6,264 nt of DNA, from assembly GCA_023819025.1 (NCBI GenBank), contig JAMWDC010000138.1, forward strand, positions 1 through 6,264, in the 5' to 3' direction. How positions within the stretch are numbered: position 1 is the stretch's first letter; the number at the start of each line of letters is the position of its first letter. This DNA comes from Candidatus Omnitrophota bacterium (GTDB lineage: Bacteria > Omnitrophota > Omnitrophia > Omnitrophales > Aquincolibacteriaceae). The translations under genes and the position numbers were made by a program. The notes beneath the pieces are model-generated. The model was not told the DNA's origin. It searched no databases and was given only the letters and a program-made list of their open reading frames with translations. Shown here one piece after another: positions 1 through 5,263 of the stretch.

Positions 1-39
1 TCCGGTAAACACAACAATGCGAAAGTTTTTGAGTGCCAT
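1..39 (-). CDS. murG: MurG N-terminus (UDP-GlcNAc:lipid I GlcNAc transferase), cut by window edge
   Basis: Only the first 13 codons are inside the window, reading MALKNFRIVVFTG. MurG proteins begin with a short hydrophobic beta strand that runs into a glycine-rich GGTGGH loop, and the visible RIVVFTG fits that strand with the first Gly of the loop at the edge. MurG transfers GlcNAc to lipid I on the inner face of the membrane, giving lipid II. The ATG at 39 is chosen because an AAGGA motif lies 9 nt upstream and an in-frame stop further upstream rules out a much longer N-terminus. The position directly after ftsW is the usual place for murG in dcw clusters, and this carries most of the weight. 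The identification is inferred from context plus a very short sequence. Confidence 0.75.
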   Translation of the reverse strand, partial: MALKNFRIVVFTG

Positions 40-48
40 GAAAACCCG

Positions 49-53
49 TCCTT
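49..53 (-). promoter_or_regulatory. Ribosome binding site of murG
   Basis: On the minus strand this reads AAGGA, 9 nt before the ATG at 39. It decides the start codon. A competing ATG at position 70, in another frame and also open to the window edge, has no comparable Shine-Dalgarno motif. Confidence 0.6.
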
Positions 54-83
54 GATCCAGAAAAATCCATCCGAGGTTTGATG

Positions 84-108
84 CCGGATGTGGATCTCAC
101 ACCATCGG
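84..108 (-). repeat. Imperfect inverted repeat in the ftsW-murG gap
   Basis: On the minus strand, CCGATGGTG and CACATCCGG flank a 7-nt loop. They form about 8 base pairs with one bulged base on each side. No U-run follows, so it is not an intrinsic terminator. It could be a weak leader hairpin of a murG transcript, or chance. Confidence 0.25.
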
Positions 109-128
109 TCCCGGATCTAATGTTTGCG

Positions 129-157
129 ATTTTGTGAATTGAGTGCCGAACTGCCAA
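129..157 (-). promoter_or_regulatory. Weak sigma70-like promoter candidate upstream of murG
   Basis: Just after the ftsW stop codon the minus strand has TTGGCA (152-157, one mismatch to TTGACA), a 17-nt spacer, then CAAAAT (129-134, two mismatches to TATAAT, one at the important first T). The leader to the murG ATG would be roughly 80 nt and would contain the inverted repeat at 84-108. The spacing is ideal but the -10 is poor. The candidate is supported mainly by the unusually long 123-bp gap, which otherwise shows no gene. Confidence 0.25.
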
Positions 158-162
158 CCAAG

Positions 163-1281
163 TTATCTTCGTGCCGACATGCTACGATCGATGCCGAGGA
201 GTATTCCGACCGCAACAAGATTCATCACAATAGACGTTCCACCGTAGCTGACGAAGGGAAGGGGCAATCCTTTTGTCGGGATGAGTCCTGTGGCAACCGA
301 CATGTTGACCAAAGCTTGGAGTATGATCAAAAGGGTCAAAGACGACACCAGGAATCTTTCAAAAAGACGCTCCGCCTTTTCGGCAATGTGGATCCCCGCC
401 ACAAAAATCACCACATAAAGAAGGATCACGGCCAAAAGTCCCACAAACCCCAATTCTTCTCCAATGACCGACAGAATGAAGTCCGTATAACTCGAGGGCA
501 GATAAAAAAGTTTCTGGGTCCCTTGACCGATGCCCACACCGTTCAGCCCGCCGAGCCCAAAGGCCAAGAAAGACTGGATGATCTGAAAGCCGCTTCCTTG
601 AGGATCCTCCCACGGGTTGAGATAGGCCGTCAGGCGACTGAGGCGGTAAGGGACACGAATGACAAGGAAATAAAAGATGGGCAAAAAAACTAGACTTGCG
701 GCAAACACATACCGCAAACGGATGCCTGCCATAAAAAACATGATGGCGGCCATCAGAAAAATGAATACGCAGGAACCCAGGTCCGGCTGAAACACGGTTA
801 AAGCGCAAATAATCCCCACCAGAAAGAGCGGAGGGAAAAAGATCTGAATCCCCCCTTTTTTTATATACTTCATCTTTCGGGATAAATAGTCCGCAAGATA
901 AAGGCACACGGCCAGTTTCGCAAATTCCACGGGTTGAAAGTTAAAGAAACCCAGTTTGATCCATCGTTGAGCACCGCCCGCCGTATGTCCCAAGATCGGG
1001 ACGAACACCATGACCAGGGAAACAATCGCGAGCAGGATAAAGACCCGGGCCTGTTGTTTCCAGAACGGAACCGGAACGTAGGCGACCACAAACAACGCAA
1101 AGGTCCCAATGAGGACAAAGAGAATTTGACGTACAAGAAAATGAAGGTGGTTTTTGTAGGTATAATCCGCATAAACGGCGCTGGCACTGTAAGTCATCAC
1201 AACGCCTAAACAGGTCAAAATGTAAACTGCGGTAAAAAGAATTTTGGCTTCTTTCGACATAGATAATGCCATGGACAGCAT
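163..1281 (-). CDS. ftsW: FtsW, septal SEDS-family peptidoglycan glycosyltransferase
   Basis: This 372-residue polytopic membrane protein, with about ten hydrophobic segments, polymerises lipid II at the division septum together with its partner transpeptidase FtsI. SEDS hallmarks appear in order: MTYSAS (residues 29-34), GAQRWIKLG...QPVEFAK (103-122), QPDLGS (165-170), NPWEDPQGSGFQ (222-233), YTDFILSVIGEELG (265-278) and the C-terminal PFVSYGGTS (342-350). The Asp in YTDF (D267) matches the conserved Asp of the usual HTDF motif, which is essential in the family; His is replaced by Tyr here. The length is typical, with only a short cytoplasmic tail. RodA is the paralogous alternative, but the position between murD and murG strongly favours FtsW. 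The start is uncertain. ATGs at 1281, 1272 and 1260 are all possible, none has a clear Shine-Dalgarno motif, and an in-frame TAG at 1288-1290 blocks any longer form. Confidence 0.93.
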   Translation of the reverse strand: MLSMALSMSKEAKILFTAVYILTCLGVVMTYSASAVYADYTYKNHLHFLVRQILFVLIGTFALFVVAYVPVPFWKQQARVFILLAIVSLVMVFVPILGHTAGGAQRWIKLGFFNFQPVEFAKLAVCLYLADYLSRKMKYIKKGGIQIFFPPLFLVGIICALTVFQPDLGSCVFIFLMAAIMFFMAGIRLRYVFAASLVFLPIFYFLVIRVPYRLSRLTAYLNPWEDPQGSGFQIIQSFLAFGLGGLNGVGIGQGTQKLFYLPSSYTDFILSVIGEELGFVGLLAVILLYVVIFVAGIHIAEKAERLFERFLVSSLTLLIILQALVNMSVATGLIPTKGLPLPFVSYGGTSIVMNLVAVGILLGIDRSMSARR

Positions 1282-1309
1282 GGAACACTAGAAACGAGCA
1301 ATCGCAAAG

Positions 1310-1338
1310 AAAATAGGCCCTTCCTTCCAGAAATTCAA
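1310..1338 (-). promoter_or_regulatory. Candidate sigma70-like promoter for ftsW (and murG)
   Basis: The minus strand has TTGAAT (1333-1338) as a -35, a 17-nt spacer containing GGAAGGAAGG, then TATTTT (1310-1315) as a -10. Each hexamer has two mismatches to consensus. Transcription would begin near 1303, leaving a leader of only about 20 nt before the ATG at 1281. The site lies in the only large gap of the otherwise compact mur block. The match is inferred by eye, and the organism's promoter consensus is unknown. Confidence 0.35.
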
Positions 1339-1361
1339 GAACAAATCCCTATCCCATCATA

Positions 1362-1369
1362 CCCCCCCC
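1362..1369 (-). repeat. G8 homopolymer in the murD-ftsW gap
   Basis: Eight consecutive G on the minus strand (C on the plus strand) lie about 80 bp upstream of the ftsW ATG, outside any coding region. They are followed by TATGATGGGATAG, which encodes at most a three-codon peptide. Such tracts are prone to slippage, and this one lies upstream of the candidate ftsW promoter. No function can be assigned from sequence alone. Confidence 0.5.
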
Positions 1370-1418
1370 TGCACAAACTTTGATGCGAAAGACAATATCA
1401 ACGGCCTGAATCAATAGA

Positions 1419-1436
1419 TACCGCTAGTACCGCTAG
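1419..1436 (-). repeat. 9-bp tandem duplication spanning the murD stop codon
   Basis: On the minus strand the unit CTAGCGGTA occurs twice back to back (1428-1436 and 1419-1427). Each copy contains TAG, and because the unit is 9 bp the second TAG (1426-1424) is in frame with the real murD stop (1435-1433). The result is two in-frame stops separated by two codons. Confidence 0.8.
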
Positions 1437-1439
1437 CGG
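1421..1439 (-). other. Stem-loop at the 3' end of murD
   Basis: In the minus-strand RNA, CCGCUAG (1439-1433) can pair perfectly with CUAGCGG (1427-1421) around a 5-nt loop, CGGUA. This gives a 7-bp, GC-rich hairpin that contains the murD stop codon in its 5' arm. The next bases, UAUCUAUUGAUU, are not a U-run, so it lacks the signature of an intrinsic terminator. It could still protect the upstream mRNA from 3' decay or mark a processing point. It sits exactly where compact gene packing ends. Confidence 0.5.
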
Positions 1440-2749
1440 GTCGGTGTCACTTCAGAGGCCGGCAAGGATTCTTTTGATCCCGTTAGTTCCCTCACAATGC
1501 TTTTGAAGACCTTTCCCCGCTCTTCATAATTTTGAAACATGTCGAAACTTGCGCAGGCGGGAGAAAGCAAAACAATGTCGCCTGCTCCGGCAAACCCGTG
1601 GGCTTGAACGACCGCATCCCGAAAATCCAGCACTTCATATAGAGGACAGGCGCCGTTCCATGACCGGCGTAAAAGCTCCCGAGCCTCTCCTACAAGAATG
1701 GCATGTTTGACCTTCCGCGAAATCCATGGCCGGAGGGAACTAAAATCTTCAATCTTCGGATGCCCGCCAGCAATGAGAATGACTTTCGAGTCCGGAAACT
1801 TTTCAAGCGCCCATACCAGCGATGCCGGACTCGTACATTTGGAATCATTGACATAACTAACTTGCCGCCAGCATGCCACTTGCTCAAGCCGGTGTTCGAT
1901 TCCTTCAAACGCACGGATCACCGGATGGGACAATGCATCGGAAATCCCGAACAATCGCGCGACAAGGCAGACCACCACCTCGTTGGTATTTTGGCATGCA
2001 GCCAACCCTTGATCATCAATATTCCGGTCAAAATAAATCGTTTGAGCGCTGAAATCCACAGTCGGAAAGAACCGATCTTTGTCTTCCTTACGGATGATGG
2101 CATAATCCGTTTCGATTTGATTCCTGAAAAGCCGTAATTTGGCTTCGACATATTCCTCCATATCCGCATGCCAGTCTTGGTGATTGGGACTTAAATTGAG
2201 CAAGATGGCCACGCGAGGATGGAAGCTCTCGGAGGTTGCAAGTTGAAAAGAACTGATTTCAAGAACCACGAAATGATCCTTTCCGATTTTGGAAATCTCA
2301 CCGACCCAGGGATTCCCGATATTCCCGCAACTAATCACCGGCAGGCCAGCTTTCGAGAATATGCGCGCAATTAACGTAGAAACCGTGGTTTTGCCCGCGG
2401 TCCCGGTCACTGCAATGATCTGGGAAGTGGGGCAATACCGGCTTGCTACCTCAATCTCACTGAACAACGGTATCTTTCGGGCACCTGCCGCCCGGAATAT
2501 CGGTGTTTGGGGAGAAATGCCCGGAGAAATCAATATCCAGTCGGAATGAAGGATTCGTTCGTGGGTATGGCTTCCGGTTTCGACTTGGATCCCATTTTTT
2601 TCGAGGAGGGCTGCACGCTCACAAACATCGGCCCGGTTGGCTGAATCGGACACGAAAACTTCGTAACCTTTTCGCTTGAGAAAAAGGGCGCTTTCATAAC
2701 CGCTCTTTCCCAAACCCAAAATAGCAACATGCCTTCCGGGAAACTGCAT
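1433..2749 (-). CDS. murD: MurD, UDP-MurNAc-L-alanine:D-glutamate ligase
   Basis: MurD is a cytoplasmic ATP-dependent ligase that adds D-Glu to UDP-MurNAc-L-Ala. The 438 residues match the family length. Three domains are visible. The N-terminal Rossmann-like UDP-binding domain has GLGKSG (12-17) and SPGI (75-78). The central ATPase domain has a Walker A GTAGKTT (116-122), GNIG (142-145), LEISSFQL (163-170), NH (189-190) and the expected carbamylated Lys in EAKLRLF (K204). The C-terminal domain has EHRLE (285-289), NDSKCTS (301-307), LIAGGHPKIEDF (325-336) and SPACASFDMFQNYEERG (396-412). Two positions differ from the common form: Walker A has Ala where Asn is usual, and NDSKxTN ends in Ser. 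All catalytic-type residues I can place (K120, E164, H190, K204) are kept, so the enzyme is probably active. The ATG starts 1 nt after the mraY stop (TGA-G-ATG) with only a weak Shine-Dalgarno, so translation is probably coupled to mraY. Confidence 0.96.
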   Translation of the reverse strand: MQFPGRHVAILGLGKSGYESALFLKRKGYEVFVSDSANRADVCERAALLEKNGIQVETGSHTHERILHSDWILISPGISPQTPIFRAAGARKIPLFSEIEVASRYCPTSQIIAVTGTAGKTTVSTLIARIFSKAGLPVISCGNIGNPWVGEISKIGKDHFVVLEISSFQLATSESFHPRVAILLNLSPNHQDWHADMEEYVEAKLRLFRNQIETDYAIIRKEDKDRFFPTVDFSAQTIYFDRNIDDQGLAACQNTNEVVVCLVARLFGISDALSHPVIRAFEGIEHRLEQVACWRQVSYVNDSKCTSPASLVWALEKFPDSKVILIAGGHPKIEDFSSLRPWISRKVKHAILVGEARELLRRSWNGACPLYEVLDFRDAVVQAHGFAGAGDIVLLSPACASFDMFQNYEERGKVFKSIVRELTGSKESLPASEVTPTR

Positions 2750-2750
2750 C

Positions 2751-3836
2751 TCATCTCACTTTCAAAGTACTTAATCCAATCACAGCTAAAATCAGAGCGA
2801 TAATCCAAAACCGGATCGTCACCTTCGATTCCGGCCACCCTTTTAACTGAAGGTGATGATGGAAAGGGGCCATCAAAAAGATTCTTTTTCTGAGGAATTT
2901 AAAACTGGCCACCTGCAATATCACTGAGACGGCCTCGAAGACAAAAATCCCGCCGACGATCACAAGGACTGCCTCTTTTTTTGTCAAAACTGCAATCGCG
3001 CCGAGGATCCCCCCCAGAGAAAGAGACCCCGTATCCCCCATCATGACCTCTGCCGGATACGAGTTGTACCACAGAAACCCGGCACTGGCACCCACAAGCG
3101 CGGCGCAAATGACCGTCACCTCCCCCGCCTCCGGGACGTGGGGAATATTCAAATACGCAGAAAAATCGACCCGACCCACGAGGTAGGCAATCAAGCCAAA
3201 AGAAGCCGTTGCAAACAGAGTACAACCGATCGCAAGGCCGTCTAAACCGTCCGTCAAATTTAGAGCATTCGAAGCACCTACCAAAACAAGGATGACAAAG
3301 GGAACAAAAAAAACTCCCAGATAAATCGTGGCGTTCTTGAAAAACGGCCAGTAAAACCATTTGTCGAAGGAAGGGTCCAGATAAAGATAGAGTCCGAAAA
3401 AGATTCCCATTGCGAGTTGACCGATCAGTTTGGTCAGTGAGGTCAAGCCCCGAGAGCTTTTCGATTTCATCTTAATCCAGTCGTCCAGGAATCCTACGCC
3501 CCCGAACCAAAGCAAGATAAAAAGCAGGATCCATACAAAACGGTTTGTGAGGTTCCCCCACAGGATCGCAGAAATCACGACACTTGCCACAATCAATAAT
3601 CCCCCCATGGTCGGAACTTGATTCTTGTGGGCATAAAAGCTATGAATTTTTTCGGCATATTCCCGTTGATTAAAGGTTGTAGCCTTAAGGGCGCGAAGCC
3701 AGCGAATCATATGCGGACCAATCCAAAGACAAATGATAAATGCCGTCACACTCGCCGCCGCCGAACGGAACGTAATATAACGAAACAGATTGAACACCAT
3801 CGAAATGTCTTTTAAGGGGAATAGAAAATAAAACAT
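2751..3836 (-). CDS. mraY: MraY, phospho-MurNAc-pentapeptide translocase
   Basis: MraY is an integral membrane enzyme that transfers phospho-MurNAc-pentapeptide from UDP to undecaprenyl phosphate, making lipid I. At 361 residues with about ten membrane segments, it is nearly the same length as E. coli MraY (360). Family signatures appear in order: FNLFRYITFR (15-24), VPTMGG (74-79), FLDDW with the Asp pair D118/D119, NLTDGLDGLA (193-202), FLWYNSYPAEVMMGDTGS (254-271) with the conserved Asp D268, LQVASFK (307-313), and MAPFHHHLQLKGWPE (322-336) with the His triplet 326-328. It ends in TLKVR, as E. coli MraY does. The usual GTPTMGG reads QVPTMGG here, a mild divergence. The start at 3836 is set by GAGGT 5 nt upstream. 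The gene is 8 nt after murF and 1 nt before murD. Confidence 0.97.
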   Translation of the reverse strand: MFYFLFPLKDISMVFNLFRYITFRSAAASVTAFIICLWIGPHMIRWLRALKATTFNQREYAEKIHSFYAHKNQVPTMGGLLIVASVVISAILWGNLTNRFVWILLFILLWFGGVGFLDDWIKMKSKSSRGLTSLTKLIGQLAMGIFFGLYLYLDPSFDKWFYWPFFKNATIYLGVFFVPFVILVLVGASNALNLTDGLDGLAIGCTLFATASFGLIAYLVGRVDFSAYLNIPHVPEAGEVTVICAALVGASAGFLWYNSYPAEVMMGDTGSLSLGGILGAIAVLTKKEAVLVIVGGIFVFEAVSVILQVASFKFLRKRIFLMAPFHHHLQLKGWPESKVTIRFWIIALILAVIGLSTLKVR

Positions 3837-3841
3837 GAGTT

Positions 3842-3846
3842 ACCTC
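3842..3846 (-). promoter_or_regulatory. Ribosome binding site of mraY, overlapping the murF stop
   Basis: The minus strand reads TGAGGTAACTCATG. GAGGT lies 5 nt before the mraY ATG, and its first two bases are the last two of the murF TGA stop. Ribosomes ending on murF would sit directly on this site, which suggests translational coupling. It selects the ATG at 3836 over the internal Met13. Confidence 0.65.
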
Positions 3847-5263
3847 AAGCCATTCCAGCATCCACTGCTTTTGAAAAACGATCTGAAAGATGATTCAATA
3901 CCTCCTCGATCTTCATCCCTCGCGAGGCCTTAAGCAAAACACAATCGCCCGGCCGCAGCATCGCCTGAAGACAGGACGCAACATCGCGGCTTGTCTCGAA
4001 ATGAATGGCCGTGCAATGTCGATCCTCACTGACAAGCACCTCGATCGCGGCCAATGACTGCTTACCGTACGCAAGGACAACGTCAAAATGCCCCAACGCC
4101 AATTTTCGTCCGAGATCTTGATGAAACTTTTTTTCTTCCGATCCAAGTTCCAACATATCCGAGAAAACCACAAATTTTTTTCCAGAAACGGGAAAAGATT
4201 CGAAGACTTCCAGTGCCTTGTCAAAAGCATGAGGGCTCGCATTATAACCGTCGTAAATCACCTGAATCCCATTGCCGAGATCCCGTAATTCAAACCGCCC
4301 ATGGAGAGGCCGAAAATCATTCCAAACCTCAGGAATCTCGTCCAAGTCCAGACCCATCTCGCAGGCACAAGCCAGTGCCATGCCCGCATTTATGGCAAGA
4401 AAAGGAGCGATCCCGGGAAAGGCAAAAGACCATTTTCGATTGAACTTAAAATGCACCCAATGTCCGCTGACCGCCACATCCGAAAGAAAATAATCCGCCT
4501 GCGGGGAAAAACCTACCAAGCGAAGATCAAGTTTGAGATCCCGTGATCTTTGTATCAACATGGGATTATTATCCGGAATAACCGCCGGGGATCCAGCTGG
4601 TAACTCTTCAAACAGTTCGAGCTTCGCGGCATAAATCGCCTCGAACGATCCGAAACCTTCCAGATGCACAGGTGCCACCTGCGTGATGACTCCCATCGTG
4701 GGCTGTAAAATCCGTGCCAGCCCCCGAATTTCACCCGCATGATTCGCCCCTAACTCCGCAATACACATTTCATCTTCCGATGAAAGACGCAGGAGCGTCA
4801 GCGGCAGTCCGAGATGATTATTGAAATTGCCCTGATTCGATAAAACCCGAAATTTCCGACTCATCAGAAAGTGTAAGAATTCCTTCGTGCTTGTTTTCCC
4901 GATACTTCCTGTGATTCCAACACATGGAATACGCTGCTGGTAACGGTTCCATGAAGCCAAAGCCTGAAGTGCTTTCTCGGGATCCGGAACCGGCAGAAGA
5001 TTCCGAAATAATCCCCTCCCTTTCTCAAAGCGGCCCCGTTGGCATTCGAAAACCAACCGGCTGATCAAAGCGCCGGAAGCCTTTTTACGAAAAGCCTCCT
5101 CCAGATACGCGTGCCCGTCCTGCCGGCTGCCTTTCAATGCAATAAAAAGATCTCCTGGAACAAGAGTCCTCGTATCAATCGAACCGCCCGAAAAGGTCAG
5201 ATCAGGATTCGGAAAAAAAATTTCTGTCTCGAGAAGACGGCTGGCGTCAGGATAGGAAAACAC
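3845..5263 (-). CDS. murF: MurF, UDP-MurNAc-tripeptide:D-alanyl-D-alanine ligase
   Basis: MurF is the cytoplasmic ATP-dependent ligase that adds the D-Ala-D-Ala dipeptide and completes the UDP-MurNAc-pentapeptide used by MraY. The 472 residues are a usual length. The N-terminal domain has SIDTRTLVPGDLFIALKG (28-45), the MurE/MurF substrate-binding signature. The central domain has Walker A GSIGKTS (119-125) followed by TKE, NQGNFNNHLGLPLTLL (143-158), AELGANHAGEI (169-179), VHLEGFGS (199-206) and the probable carbamylated Lys K214 in AAKLELFE. The C-terminal domain has GRFEL (322-326), DGYNASP (338-344), SDMLELG (368-374) and LLKASRGMKIEE (443-454). The start codon is GTG. An in-frame TAA 12 nt upstream excludes an earlier start, and the Shine-Dalgarno is weak (AAGAAG). 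The first 17 nt overlap the end of murE, so translation probably depends on coupling to murE. Confidence 0.96.
   Translation of the reverse strand: MFSYPDASRLLETEIFFPNPDLTFSGGSIDTRTLVPGDLFIALKGSRQDGHAYLEEAFRKKASGALISRLVFECQRGRFEKGRGLFRNLLPVPDPEKALQALASWNRYQQRIPCVGITGSIGKTSTKEFLHFLMSRKFRVLSNQGNFNNHLGLPLTLLRLSSEDEMCIAELGANHAGEIRGLARILQPTMGVITQVAPVHLEGFGSFEAIYAAKLELFEELPAGSPAVIPDNNPMLIQRSRDLKLDLRLVGFSPQADYFLSDVAVSGHWVHFKFNRKWSFAFPGIAPFLAINAGMALACACEMGLDLDEIPEVWNDFRPLHGRFELRDLGNGIQVIYDGYNASPHAFDKALEVFESFPVSGKKFVVFSDMLELGSEEKKFHQDLGRKLALGHFDVVLAYGKQSLAAIEVLVSEDRHCTAIHFETSRDVASCLQAMLRPGDCVLLKASRGMKIEEVLNHLSDRFSKAVDAGMA

Noticed and set aside
1..70. Alternative start (ATG at 70) for the leftmost gene
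   Set aside because: Its frame gives MDFSGSRTGFHGTQKLSHCC, unlike MurG, and it lacks a ribosome binding site. The ATG at 39 has AAGGA and a MurG-like beta strand.
124..693. Plus-strand open frame of 189 codons
   Set aside because: It is antisense to ftsW, is rich in charged residues with low-complexity H/R/K/Q runs typical of the reverse strand of a membrane protein gene, and has no recognisable domain.
163..1281. RodA instead of FtsW
   Set aside because: Both are SEDS proteins with the same motifs, but the location between murD and murG is the standard site of ftsW.
1351..1369. Small leader peptide gene in the murD-ftsW gap (GGGGGGGGTATGATGGGATAG)
   Set aside because: It would encode only two Met and one Gly before a stop, which is too short to support as a gene.
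1421..1439. Intrinsic (rho-independent) terminator after murD
   Set aside because: The stem is good but is followed by UAUCUAUUGAUU, not a U-tract, and ftsW and murG continue in the same direction. It is kept only as a stem-loop of unknown role.
1703..2137. Plus-strand open frame of 144 codons
   Set aside because: It lies fully inside murD on the opposite strand, with no family features. The murD frame has continuous motif support.
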